In this document: piece by piece, positions 44,069 to 52,363 of the stretch
How positions within the stretch are numbered: position 1 is the first letter of the stretch
Layout of the letters: each line of letters starts with the position of its first letter
DNA from: Streptomyces pactum
Lineage (GTDB): Bacteria; Actinomycetota; Actinomycetes; Streptomycetales; Streptomycetaceae
Assembly (NCBI RefSeq): GCF_002005225.1
Contig: NZ_CP019724.1
Coordinates: 5,969,501 to 6,033,500 of the forward strand
DNA: 64,000 bases
Reading direction: 5' to 3'
Made by a program: the position numbers and the translations under genes
Notes under the pieces: model-generated
Databases searched by the model: none
What the model saw: only the letters and a program-made list of their open reading frames with translations
Told to the model about the DNA's origin: nothing

Positions 44069-44938
44069 TCACGTGGGGCGGCTCACCTCGTCGGCCTTCT
44101 CGAACGTGACCGGGGTCTCGAAGGCCGCCCGGCGGGTGGCGCGGCGCAGCGCCTTGAGGACCGGGGTGCCGAGCGCGAGGGTCAGCACGACCGTCACGGC
44201 GGCGCGGCCGGCGTCCCAGCCGAGGGACGTGGTCAGGCAGTAGGCGGCGAAGCGGGCCAGGTTGTCGGGGATCGACGCGTCCGGGTCGAAGGCGATGTTC
44301 GAGGCGAGCGTGTTCATGAAGGTCCAGCCCGCCAGGTTCATCACCGTGCCGTAGGCGAACGCGGCCAGGAAGCCGTACGCGGCCAGCAGGAGCAGCTCCG
44401 CGCGGCCGCGCAGCCGGTCGGGGAAGGGCAGCAGACCCGCCCCCATCGTGAACCAGCCCATCGACAGCATCTGGAACGGCATCCAGGGCCCGACCCCGCC
44501 CGTGAGCAGCGCGGACGCGAACATCGTGACGGAGCCGAGGACGAACCCGAAGCCGGGGCCGAGGACCCTGCCGCTGAGGACCATGAGGAAGAACATCGGC
44601 TCCAGGCCGGCGGTGCCCGCACCGATGGGACGCAGCGCCGCGCCCACCGCCGCCAGGACACCGAGCATCGCCACCGCCTTGGGGCCGAGGCCCGACTCCG
44701 AGATCGTCGCCGCCACCACGGCCACCAGCAGCACCAGCAGGCCCGCGAACAGCCACGGCGCGTCCTGGGCGTGCGCGTTCAGCGAGGCGTCCGGCGGAGC
44801 CAGGAAGGGCCAGCCGAAGCCCGCCACGCCCACCGCGCTGACCAGGAGGAGAGCGGCGACGGAACGGGGGCCGAGGCGGACCGCCCGGGCCTGTCGCTGG
44901 ACGGGGCCGGAGCTCTCGCCGGGGGGCGCGCCGGTCAT
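44069..44938 (-). CDS. ECF transporter S component (substrate-binding membrane subunit)
   Basis: A 289-residue integral membrane protein with about six to seven helices: SVAALLLVSAVGVAGFGWPFL, WLFAGLLVLLVAVVAATIS, and VAMLGVLAAVGAALRPIGAGTAGLEPMFFLMVLSGRVLGPGFGFVLGSVTMFASALLTGGVGPWMPFQMLSMGWFTMGAGLLP, which is the ECF S-component signature (A-x(3)-A-like helix and GP-x-x-PFQM). It is the final gene of an operon with an A-A' ATPase and T component, overlapping the ATPase gene by 4 bp. The substrate is inferred as cobalamin from the riboswitch at the operon head; the family also includes folate, biotin and queuosine transporters. Confidence 0.88.
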   Translation of the reverse strand: MTGAPPGESSGPVQRQARAVRLGPRSVAALLLVSAVGVAGFGWPFLAPPDASLNAHAQDAPWLFAGLLVLLVAVVAATISESGLGPKAVAMLGVLAAVGAALRPIGAGTAGLEPMFFLMVLSGRVLGPGFGFVLGSVTMFASALLTGGVGPWMPFQMLSMGWFTMGAGLLPFPDRLRGRAELLLLAAYGFLAAFAYGTVMNLAGWTFMNTLASNIAFDPDASIPDNLARFAAYCLTTSLGWDAGRAAVTVVLTLALGTPVLKALRRATRRAAFETPVTFEKADEVSRPT

Positions 44939-46623
44939 GCCAGCGCCTCCCGCACCTGCGCGACCGTCAGCCACTTGCGGGGGGCCAGCACCTTGGCGAC
45001 CTGCGGTGCGAAGGACGGCGAGGCCACCACCACGTCCGCCGCCGGACCGTCGGCGATCACCTCGCCCTCGGCGAGCAGCACGACCCGGTGGGCCAGCTCG
45101 GCGGCCAGCTCCACGTCGTGCGTGGCCAGCACGATCGCGTGCCCCTCGGCGGCCAGCCCGCGCAGGATGCCCGCCAGCCGGGCCTTCGCCGCGTAGTCCA
45201 GGCCGCGCGTCGGCTCGTCCAGGAGGAGCAGCGGCGGGCGGGCCGTCAGGACGACGGACAGGGCGAGCGTGAGCCGCTGGCCCTCGGACAGGTCGCGGGG
45301 GTGGGTGTCGTCGGTGACGCCGGGGAGCAGCTCGGTCAGCAGGGTCCGGCAGGTGCCGGGGGCCGCGTCCGCGTCCCGGTCGGCGGCCGCGCACTCGGCG
45401 GCGACGGTGTCGGCGTACAGCAGGTCGCGCGGCTCCTGCGGGACCAGGCCGACCCGGCGCACCAGGTCGCGGGGGGCCGTGCGGTGCGGTACGGCGTCGC
45501 CGGCCCGGACCGAACCGGCGGACGGTTCGACGAGGCCGACGAGGGCGGAGAGCAGCGTGGACTTCCCGGCGCCGTTGCGGCCCATCAGGGCGACCGTCTC
45601 GCCGGGGGAGACGGTCAGGGCGACGTCGCGCAGCGCCTGGACGCGCTCGCGCCGGACGGTGAGGGAGCGGACCTCGGCGGCGTACGGGGCGGGGGTGGCG
45701 GCCGTCTCCGGGGACTTCCCGCGCCGCCGCCAACGGGAGGAGACGGGCCGCGGGGCGGGCAGGGGCGGGAGCGCCGCGGCCCGCGGCGTGTGGTCCGGGA
45801 TCTCCCGGTCGGCCAGCCGGTCCCGCAGCGGGGCGGCGCGGCGGCGGGCGTCGCGGACCGTCAGCGGCAGCGGGGACCAGCCCGCCAGCCTGCCCAGGCC
45901 CACCACCGGCGGGTACACCGGGGACACGGCCATCACCTTCGCCGGGGGTCCGAGGAGCGGCGCCGCGCCGGGGGACGGGAGCAGGACGACCTGGTCGGCG
46001 TACTGGATGACGCGTTCGAGGCGGTGCTCGGCCAGCAGGACCGTCGTACCGAGGTCGTGGACGAGGCGCTGGAGGACGGCCAGCACCTCCTCCGCGGCGG
46101 CGGGGTCGAGCGCGGAGGTCGGTTCGTCCAGAACCAGTACCTCGGGGTGCGGGGTGAGGACCGAGCCGATCGCGACCCGCTGCCGCTGGCCGCCGGAGAG
46201 GGTGGCGATGGGGCGGGCGCGCAGGTCGGACAGGCCCAGCAGGTCGAGGGTCTCCTCGACACGGCGGCGCATCACGTCCGGGGCCAGGCCCAGCGACTCC
46301 ATGCCGTAGGCGAGCTCGTCCTCGACGGTGTCCGTCACGAAGTGCGAGAGCGGGTCCTGGCCGACCGTGCCGACGACGTCGGCGAGTTCGCGCGGCTTGT
46401 GGGTGCGGGTGTCGCGTCCCGCAACGGTGACCCGGCCGCTCAGCGTGCCGCCGGTGAAGTGCGGCACGAGACCGCCGACCGCGCCGAGGACAGTGGACTT
46501 GCCGACGCCCGACGGGCCGGCCAGCAGGACGAGTTCGCCCTCGGGGACCTCGAAGTCGATGCCCCGGACGGTGGGTCCGGTCGCTCCGTCGTACGTCACG
46601 GAGACATTCTCGAAGCGGATCAC
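44935..46623 (-). CDS. ECF transporter ATPase, fused A-A' subunits
   Basis: A 562-residue protein with two complete ABC ATPase domains. Domain 1: Walker A LAGPSGVGKSTVL, signature LSGGQRQRVAIG, Walker B EVLVLDEPTSALDP, with Q loop VGTVGQDPLSHF. Domain 2 (from about residue 320): Walker A LMGRNGAGKSTLL, signature LSEGQRLTLALS, Walker B LLLLDEPTRGLD and H loop ATHDVELA. A ~60-residue Pro/Arg-rich linker joins them. In ECF systems two such subunits form the motor. GTG start 46623 has AAGGAG five bases upstream and overlaps the T-component stop by 4 bp. Confidence 0.94.
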   Translation of the reverse strand: MIRFENVSVTYDGATGPTVRGIDFEVPEGELVLLAGPSGVGKSTVLGAVGGLVPHFTGGTLSGRVTVAGRDTRTHKPRELADVVGTVGQDPLSHFVTDTVEDELAYGMESLGLAPDVMRRRVEETLDLLGLSDLRARPIATLSGGQRQRVAIGSVLTPHPEVLVLDEPTSALDPAAAEEVLAVLQRLVHDLGTTVLLAEHRLERVIQYADQVVLLPSPGAAPLLGPPAKVMAVSPVYPPVVGLGRLAGWSPLPLTVRDARRRAAPLRDRLADREIPDHTPRAAALPPLPAPRPVSSRWRRRGKSPETAATPAPYAAEVRSLTVRRERVQALRDVALTVSPGETVALMGRNGAGKSTLLSALVGLVEPSAGSVRAGDAVPHRTAPRDLVRRVGLVPQEPRDLLYADTVAAECAAADRDADAAPGTCRTLLTELLPGVTDDTHPRDLSEGQRLTLALSVVLTARPPLLLLDEPTRGLDYAAKARLAGILRGLAAEGHAIVLATHDVELAAELAHRVVLLAEGEVIADGPAADVVVASPSFAPQVAKVLAPRKWLTVAQVREALA

Positions 46624-47960
46624 GACGACTCCTTGGCGGGGGCAGGGGCAGGGGCAGGGGCGGGGGCGGGGGCCGGGACGGACACGCGGTGGGGGGCCGG
46701 GGCGACGAACGCCGGGAGCAGGCCGATCAGTACGGCCGCCGCCGGCCACAGCGGGAGGCCGGGGGCGACCAGCGGGACGACGCCCGGACGCAGCGCCGCC
46801 GGGTAGCGGGCGGCGGCGAGGAACAGCAGCGCCGCGACCGCCGCGCCGGAGGCGGAGACCAGCCAGGCGCGGGCGTCCCAGCGGTCCGGCCGGTAGCGGG
46901 TGCGGACCGTCCGGCGGCCGCCGAGCCACAGCCCCGCGAGCGCGGCGGCGACGCCGGCCAGCAGGACGGGGACGCCGTACGTGCCGCCGGCGGCGGTCAG
47001 CAGCCCGTACGTCCCCGCGCAGACGCCGAGCAGGCCGCCCAGGGTGAGTGCGGCGGTGGTACGGCGTACGGGGGCGGAAACCTGCGCGGTACGGCCGTAG
47101 CCGCGGGCGTCCATCGCTGCGGCGAGGGCGACCGAACGCTCCAGGGCGCCCTCCAGCACCGGGAGCCCGACCTGGAGCAGGCCCCGTACGCCCTTGTCGG
47201 GGCGGCCGCGCAGACGGCGGGCGGCGCGCAGGCGCTGGACGTCCGCGATGAGGTTCGGCGCGAAGGTGAGGGCGACGACGACGGCCACGCCCATCTCGTA
47301 GAGGGCGCCGGGGAGGGACTTGAGGAGGCGGGACGGGTTGGCGAGGGCGTTCGCGGCGCCCACGCAGATCAGGAGGGTGGCCAGCTTCATCGCGTCGTAC
47401 AGGGCGAAGGTGAGGCCCTCGGCGGTGACCCGGCCGCCCAGGCGGATGCCCTGTGCCCAGTCGGGGAGGGGGACTTCGGGCAGGGTGACGAGGGTGTGGG
47501 TGCCGGGGATGGGGGAGCCGAGGACCGTGGTGAAGAGGAGGCGGATGAGGATCACGGCGAGGGCGAGTTTGACGAAGGCGCCGTAGGAGCGCGACCAGGG
47601 GGCGTGGGAGCGGCGCGAGACGACGACGTAGGCGGAGACGGCTATGAGGAGGGCGAGGAGGAGGGGGTTGGTGGTGCGGGTGGCGGCGGTGCCCAGGGCC
47701 AGCGCCCAGAGCCACCAGGCGCCGGGGTGCAGTGCCTCGGGGCGGTGGCGGGGGGCGGGGAGGCGGGTGGCCGCCTGTGCGGTGCGGGTGCTTCGCCGGT
47801 CGTGGCGGGTGGGGGTGCCCGCACGCGCCGCCGGGGATTCCCCCGAGGGGGGTTCCCCGGCGCCCACCCGTGCCGCTGCGGCGGCGCTACGGCCCGCGGG
47901 CCGCGGGACCGCGGGCCCGGTGCTCGCATGCCGCTTGTCCGCAGGGTCAGTCGGTGGCAT
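46620..47960 (-). CDS. ECF transporter T component (CbiQ-like)
   Basis: A 446-residue membrane protein. The N-terminal ~80 residues are disordered and Ala/Pro-rich; then hydrophobic helices (WWLWALALGTAATRTTNPLLLALLIAVSAYVVVSRR) and the long cytoplasmic coupling region (NPSRLLKSLPGALYEMGVAVVVALTFAPNLIADVQRLRAARRLRG with the second A-R-G-like element in AMDARGYGR), the elements that dock onto the ATPases. Homologous to CbiQ/EcfT. An APAPAPAPAPAPA tail ends the protein. It overlaps the preceding gene by 14 bp and the ATPase by 4 bp, so translation is coupled. Confidence 0.9.
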   Translation of the reverse strand: MPPTDPADKRHASTGPAVPRPAGRSAAAAARVGAGEPPSGESPAARAGTPTRHDRRSTRTAQAATRLPAPRHRPEALHPGAWWLWALALGTAATRTTNPLLLALLIAVSAYVVVSRRSHAPWSRSYGAFVKLALAVILIRLLFTTVLGSPIPGTHTLVTLPEVPLPDWAQGIRLGGRVTAEGLTFALYDAMKLATLLICVGAANALANPSRLLKSLPGALYEMGVAVVVALTFAPNLIADVQRLRAARRLRGRPDKGVRGLLQVGLPVLEGALERSVALAAAMDARGYGRTAQVSAPVRRTTAALTLGGLLGVCAGTYGLLTAAGGTYGVPVLLAGVAAALAGLWLGGRRTVRTRYRPDRWDARAWLVSASGAAVAALLFLAAARYPAALRPGVVPLVAPGLPLWPAAAVLIGLLPAFVAPAPHRVSVPAPAPAPAPAPAPAKESS

Positions 47961-48603
47961 TCCCGCGCCGCCTCGCCTGCCAGGTCGCCGCTCCGGCCAG
48001 GGCCGCCACGATGGCGATGCCCGCGTAGAGGCCGACCGAGGGGCCGTCGTCGTCCGACGAGTCCTTCCGGTCCGGGGCCGCGCCGGGCGTCGTCGGAACC
48101 TCCTTCTGCGCGACCTGCTCCCCGCACCCCGTCTCCGGGTAGCCCGCGATGCCGCACAGCAGGGCGTTGGTGTCGTAGCGCAGCGGGTCCGCCACGGCGG
48201 CCAGGGCGTCGGCCGTCGTCGCGTCGGGGGAGACCCGGGCGCAGGCCGTGCGCGGGGCCGGCGGGGTCTCGCCGGACGGCGCGTCGGACGCCGTGCCGAA
48301 GTCGAGGACCAGGGCGACGCGTTTGCTGCCGTCCTCGGCCGGCGTCTTCGCGCAGATCGACGCGAAGTCCGCGGCGCCGCGCGGCCGGGCCGCGTCGCCC
48401 GAGTTCTCGCTCACCGCGAAGCGGAAGCCCTGGACGTCGCCGTCGGAGGGACGGGCCAGGGACGGGCCCTGGGTGGCGTAGACCCAGTTCTCGCCGTCGC
48501 GGTCCCAGAAGGACCAGTACCGGTAACCGGCGGCCTGGGCCTGGGCCGCGCTCCCGAGCAGCAGGAACGCGGCCAGGAACAGGAGGACGACGCGGCGGGT
48601 CAC
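47947..48603 (-). CDS. Secreted, C-terminally anchored SCO2322-like protein
   Basis: A 218-residue exported protein starting GTG 48603: signal peptide VTRRVVLLFLAAFLLLGSAAQAQA, then YRYWSFWDRDGENWVYATQGPSLARPSDGDVQGFRFAVSE, resembling the SCO2322 family, an uncharacterised actinobacterial protein linked to ECF transporter operons. Cys residues (SICAKTPAED, RTACARV, LLCGIAG, TGCGEQV) could pair as disulfides. The C-terminus ends in a TM helix and a positive tail (VGLYAGIAIVAALAGAATWQARRR), so it should be surface-anchored with the bulk outside. Overlaps the upstream gene by 4 bp and the T component by 14. Confidence 0.88.
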   Translation of the reverse strand: MTRRVVLLFLAAFLLLGSAAQAQAAGYRYWSFWDRDGENWVYATQGPSLARPSDGDVQGFRFAVSENSGDAARPRGAADFASICAKTPAEDGSKRVALVLDFGTASDAPSGETPPAPRTACARVSPDATTADALAAVADPLRYDTNALLCGIAGYPETGCGEQVAQKEVPTTPGAAPDRKDSSDDDGPSVGLYAGIAIVAALAGAATWQARRRGNATD

Positions 48604-49859
48604 GGCTGCCGCTTCTTGTTGCGGCCGCTCAGCAGGAAGCCGATGCCGATGCCGAGGACCAGGCAGACGCCGACGAACCACCAGAGGCCGAAGCCGGATT
48701 CGTCCTTCTTCTCGTCCTTCTCGTCGGCCTGGTCGCTCGCGGTGGCGGTGTCCCGGGCCTCGGCCCCCTGCGGGCCCGGCCCCGTCGCGTTCAGCTCCGC
48801 CACCAGGTCGGTGCCGCCGAAGGCGCGCGGGTCGGTGCCCGTGGCGTGCGCGGCGAAGATCAACTGGGCGTAGGCGGCCGGGCCGCTCCGCTCGGCCCAC
48901 TTCGCGGCGTTCTTCTCCAGCCAGGCCAGCGGCTCGGCGGCCTTCTCCACGCCGCCCTGCGCGGCGAGCGCGACGACCGCGTCGGCGGTGTTGCCGTAGT
49001 CGGGCTGGTCGGCGGAGCCGCCGAGGGCGGACTTGAGGTGGCCGTCCTCGGCGACGGCGTCGGCGAGATGAGCGGCGCCGTTGGCGGCGGCCTGCTCGCG
49101 GGTCGGCTTCTCGGCGTCGGTGCACGCGGCGTCGTCGGTCTTCTCGCCGGCCTCGGTGACCAGGCCCTCGCCGAGCGCGCCGAGTACGCCGGCGGCCGTC
49201 GCGTCCGCGTTGGCGAGCAGCTTGCCGTCCTCGTCGGGCTGGAAGGCGAAGGCCCCCGATCCCTTGTCCTCGGCGCAGGGGAGGGCGAAGGCCAGCAGGG
49301 CGTCGTAGGGGGACTTGCCGTCCTTCCTGACCTGCTCGGGCCCGGTGCCCGTGACGGTCAGGGCACCGATGACGAGGGACGTCGAGTTGGCGTCGCTGGG
49401 ACCGCCGGGGGTGTAGCCCCAGCCGCCGTCCTTGTTCTGGACGGACTTCAGCCAGGTGAGGGCGGACTCGACGACGTCGCCGCGCCCGCCGACGGCCCAC
49501 AGCGCCTGGACCGCGGCGGCCGTGTTGTTGGTGTCGGCCATGGTCTTGGCGTCGCACGCCTTGGACGGGTCGGCGCGGAAGGGGGCGAAGGCGCCGTTGT
49601 CGCACTGCTGCCCGGTGAGCCAGTCCACGGCCTTCGACGACGGGACCACGCCCACCGTCTTCTGCGCGAGCAGCGCGAGGGACTGGCGCCAGACGCCGTC
49701 GTACCGGGGGTCGGCGGTGCCGTACAGCCCGGAGGGCTCGGACGGGGCGGACGCGGACGGGGCGGACGACGGATCGGCGGCGGCCGCGGGCGCGGCGGCG
49801 GCGCCGATCACGGCTATGGCGGCGAGTGCCGCGGCGCTGCTGCGACGGCGGACGTTCAT
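48600..49859 (-). CDS. Surface-anchored alpha/alpha-barrel (prenyltransferase/squalene oxidase repeat) protein
   Basis: A 419-residue protein, ATG 49859. It has a signal peptide (RRRSSAAALAAIAVIGAAAAPAAAA) and the repeat motifs QKTVGVVPSSKAVDWLTGQQCDNGAF, ALTWLKSVQNKDGGWGYTPGG and QNKDGGWGY-type Q-x-x-D-G-G-W units, as in alpha6/alpha6 barrel proteins such as squalene-hopene cyclase repeats and the alpha domain of transcobalamin/intrinsic factor. The catalytic DxDD of cyclases is not present. A charged stretch (DEKDEKKDESGF) precedes a C-terminal helix (LWWFVGVCLVLGIGIGFLLSG) with an RNKKRQP tail, anchoring it outside. It is the first gene of the ECF operon, directly behind the cobalamin riboswitch. 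Confidence 0.88.
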   Translation of the reverse strand: MNVRRRSSAAALAAIAVIGAAAAPAAAADPSSAPSASAPSEPSGLYGTADPRYDGVWRQSLALLAQKTVGVVPSSKAVDWLTGQQCDNGAFAPFRADPSKACDAKTMADTNNTAAAVQALWAVGGRGDVVESALTWLKSVQNKDGGWGYTPGGPSDANSTSLVIGALTVTGTGPEQVRKDGKSPYDALLAFALPCAEDKGSGAFAFQPDEDGKLLANADATAAGVLGALGEGLVTEAGEKTDDAACTDAEKPTREQAAANGAAHLADAVAEDGHLKSALGGSADQPDYGNTADAVVALAAQGGVEKAAEPLAWLEKNAAKWAERSGPAAYAQLIFAAHATGTDPRAFGGTDLVAELNATGPGPQGAEARDTATASDQADEKDEKKDESGFGLWWFVGVCLVLGIGIGFLLSGRNKKRQP

Positions 49860-49895
49860 GATCGACGGGTGCCTTTCCCTGCGCGGGGCCGGGCA

Positions 49896-49947
49896 GCACG
49901 GGCACCCCCGGGCGGCTCGGCCCCGTATGCCTCGACGGTGCCCGTGC
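49896..49947 (-). promoter_or_regulatory. Hairpin in the cobalamin riboswitch expression platform
   Basis: On the minus strand the 11-bp arms GCACGGGCACC and GGTGCCCGTGC (49896-49906, 49937-49947) form a hairpin between the aptamer and the first operon gene. It can be a terminator or a ribosome-site mask. Confidence 0.6.
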
Positions 49948-49959
49948 GCCGGCGGGTGC

Positions 49960-50100
49960 CGGGCACGTGAGCCGGTCACGTCCGCGCGGGGCAGTCCGGC
50001 TCACCGTTCGCGGGAGTCCTCGAAGGGCCTCGGCGGACGGCTCACGGTTGCGGGTCAGCGCCGGAATTGCACCGGCTTCCCCCCGTACGGGTGTGATGAC
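49960..50100 (-). ncRNA. Cobalamin (adenosylcobalamin) riboswitch
   Basis: On the minus strand the aptamer core runs GGGAAGCCGGTGCAATTCC and then GGCGCTGACCCGCAACCGTG (50041-50081), the conserved GGTG-x-AA and CCCGC-AACCG elements of the B12 riboswitch. The 3' B12 box appears as GAGCCGGACTGCCCC (49989-50003). It lies upstream of the ECF operon and just after the kstR stop. Edges are approximate. It predicts repression by cobalamin. Confidence 0.9.
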
Positions 50101-50112
50101 GACGCCGCCACT

Positions 50113-50856
50113 TTACCCGGAGGCGTCGGGGCCGGACCGGGGCGCCCGCCCGTGCCCCCCGGCCTCCGTCAGGTCGATCAGCCGGCACACCGTCTCGATG
50201 TCCACCCGTACCTGGGCGAGGGAGGCGCGGCCGGAGAGCCAGGTGATCAGGGTCGAGAGCCAGGTGTGCTCGATGACGCGGACCGCGGAGAGCTGCTCGG
50301 GGGTGGGGTTGTCCAGACCGCCCATCGCGTCCAGGATGATCGCCGTGGTCTGCCGGGAGACCTGGTCGACCTCCGGCGAGACGCCGCGGTCGGCGAAGGT
50401 CAGGGCGCGGGCCATCGCCTCGGCCAGCCGGGGCTCGCGCTGCAGCGCGCCGAAGGCCCGCATCAGGGTCTGCGCCACCCGGTCCGCGGCCGTCTCGCCG
50501 GCCGGCGGGCTCTTGCGCAGGGTGCCGTGCAGCCGCTCCAACTGGTCGTGCATGGTGGCGACCAGCAGATGGACCTTGGACGGGAAGTAGCGGTACAGGG
50601 TGCCCAGGGCGACCTGCGACGACTCCGCGACCTCGCGCATCTGCACCGCCTCGAAGCCGCCCCGGCAGGCCAGCCGGGCGGTCGCGTGCAGGATGCGGCG
50701 GCGGCGCTCCCGCTGCCGTGCGGTGAGGGGCGGGGTGGCGGCGCGGCGCGCGGAACCGGCGGTGCCGGAAGTACCGGAGGCTGCCGTTCCCGGGTTGTCC
50801 ACCTTGGTCACCTTCTCCCCGTCGCCGTGGCGTGAATCACCTGATCCACTCGTCAC
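50113..50856 (-). CDS. kstR: KstR-like TetR family repressor
   Basis: A 247-residue TetR regulator. The N-terminal HTH is TARQRERRRRILHATARLACRGGFEAVQMREVAESSQVALGTLYRYFPSKVHLLVATMHDQL, closely matching mycobacterial KstR (QRERRKRIL, GGYEAVQMRAVADRADVAVGTLYRYFPSKVHLLV). The C-terminal ligand domain also agrees (EPRLAEAMARALTFADRGVSPEVDQV, TWLSTLITWLSGRASLAQV). KstR represses cholesterol and fatty-acid catabolic genes and is relieved by a cholesterol-derived CoA ester. A KstR operator lies at 50904-50917 in front of it. The extra ~45 N-terminal residues are disordered. It is divergent from the glycosyltransferase operon. Confidence 0.93.
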   Translation of the reverse strand: MTSGSGDSRHGDGEKVTKVDNPGTAASGTSGTAGSARRAATPPLTARQRERRRRILHATARLACRGGFEAVQMREVAESSQVALGTLYRYFPSKVHLLVATMHDQLERLHGTLRKSPPAGETAADRVAQTLMRAFGALQREPRLAEAMARALTFADRGVSPEVDQVSRQTTAIILDAMGGLDNPTPEQLSAVRVIEHTWLSTLITWLSGRASLAQVRVDIETVCRLIDLTEAGGHGRAPRSGPDASG

Positions 50857-50903
50857 AGCGCCCCTACCTGCCGGTAGATTCGGAGCCTCCGAACGATCAA
50901 GTT

Positions 50904-50917
50904 TGAAACTTGTTCTA
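50904..50917. promoter_or_regulatory. KstR operator
   Basis: The minus-strand reading TAGAACAAGTTTCA fits TNNAACNNGTTNNA at every fixed position. It lies between kstR and the divergent glycosyltransferase gene, 47 bp from the kstR start, so KstR can regulate both. Confidence 0.85.
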
Positions 50918-50971
50918 GATTAACGTCCCGGCGTAGTGTCGCGGGACAGCGCAGTGAGAAGGGGGCCCGGA

Positions 50972-52363
50972 GTGACCGCTGAGGCCAGTCAGACGGGTCC
51001 CCGTCCGGAGCCCGCCGCCGACGGCTTGCGACCGCTCCGCATCGCACTCCTCACCTACAAGGGGAACCCGTTCTGCGGCGGCCAGGGCGTCTACGTCCGC
51101 CACCTCTCCCGCGAACTGGCCCGCCTCGGCCACCGGGTCGAGGTCATCGGCGCCCAGCCGTACCCCGTCCTCGACGTGCTCGACGGGGGCCACGGCGAAC
51201 GGCTGTCCCTCACCGAGCTGCCCAGCCTCGACCTCTACCGCCAGCCCGATCCCTTCCGCACCCCCAAGCGGGGCGAGTACCGCGACTGGATCGACGCGCT
51301 GGAGGTCGGCACCATGTGGACCGGCGGCTTCCCCGAACCCCTGACGTTCTCGCTGCGCGCCCGCCGCCATCTGCGCGCCCGGCGCGGCGACTTCGACGTC
51401 GTGCACGACAACCAGACCCTCGGCTACGGGCTGCTCGGTGACGTGGGTGCCCCCCTCGTCACCACGATCCACCACCCCATCACCGTCGACCGGCAACTGG
51501 AGCTCGACGCCGCCGACGGCCGCAAGCGCCGGTACTCCGTGCGCCGTTGGTACGCCTTCACCCGCATGCAGAAGCGCGTCGCGCGCCGCCTGCCCTCCGT
51601 GCTCACCGTCTCCGGCACCTCCCGCCAGGAGATCATCGACCACCTCGGGGTACGGGACGACCGCGTCCACGTCGTGCACATCGGCGCCGACACCGACCTG
51701 TTCTCGCCCGACCCGTCGGTGCCGCGGGTGCCGGGCCGGATCGTGACCACGTCCAGCGCGGACGTGCCGCTCAAGGGCCTGGTCTTCCTCGTCGAGGCGC
51801 TGGCCAAGGCGCGCACCGAGCACCCCCGGGCCCACCTCGTCGTCGTCGGCAAGCGGCCCGCCGAGGGACCCGTCGCCCAGGCGGTCGAGCGGTACGGCCT
51901 CGAAGGCGCCGTCGAGTTCGTCAAGGGCATCTCGGACGCCGAACTGGTCGACCTGGTGCGGTCGGCCGAGGTCGCGTGCGTGCCGTCGCTGTACGAGGGG
52001 TTCTCGCTGCCGGCCGCCGAGGCCATGGCGACCGGCACGGCGCTGCTCGCCACGACCGGCGGGGCCGTCCCGGAGGTCGCCGGCCGCGACGGCGAGACCT
52101 GCCTGGCGGTGCCGCCGGGTGACGCGGGCGCGCTGGCGGCCGGACTGAACCGGCTGCTCGGCGACCGGGAACTGAGGGCCCGGCTCGGCGCGGCCGGACG
52201 CGAGCGCGTGCTGCGGCACTTCACCTGGGCCCGGGCCGCCGAGGGTACGGCCGCCCGCTACCGCGAGGCCATCGGTCCCGCCGCGACCACCCCGAGGACC
52301 GTTTCCGCGGCCCCGACCACCAGTGACACCGGCGTCTACCCCGAAAGCAGGGCCACGTGCTGA
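50972..52363 (+). CDS. Glycosyltransferase family 4
   Basis: A 463-residue GT4/GT-B enzyme, start GTG 50972. The N-terminal Rossmann half is IALLTYKGNPFCGGQGVYVRHLSRELARLGHRVEVI, the GGQGVY-type acceptor/donor loop; the C-terminal half has VTTSSADVPLKGLVFLVEALA, GRKPAEGP-like KRPAEGPVAQAV and the donor-binding E-x7-E in SLYEGFSLPAAEAMATGTALLATTGGAVPEV. Sugar-nucleotide specificity is not determined. It overlaps the methyltransferase by 7 bp. A KstR operator precedes it, so expression is probably tied to sterol or lipid signals. Confidence 0.92.
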   Translation: MTAEASQTGPRPEPAADGLRPLRIALLTYKGNPFCGGQGVYVRHLSRELARLGHRVEVIGAQPYPVLDVLDGGHGERLSLTELPSLDLYRQPDPFRTPKRGEYRDWIDALEVGTMWTGGFPEPLTFSLRARRHLRARRGDFDVVHDNQTLGYGLLGDVGAPLVTTIHHPITVDRQLELDAADGRKRRYSVRRWYAFTRMQKRVARRLPSVLTVSGTSRQEIIDHLGVRDDRVHVVHIGADTDLFSPDPSVPRVPGRIVTTSSADVPLKGLVFLVEALAKARTEHPRAHLVVVGKRPAEGPVAQAVERYGLEGAVEFVKGISDAELVDLVRSAEVACVPSLYEGFSLPAAEAMATGTALLATTGGAVPEVAGRDGETCLAVPPGDAGALAAGLNRLLGDRELRARLGAAGRERVLRHFTWARAAEGTAARYREAIGPAATTPRTVSAAPTTSDTGVYPESRATC

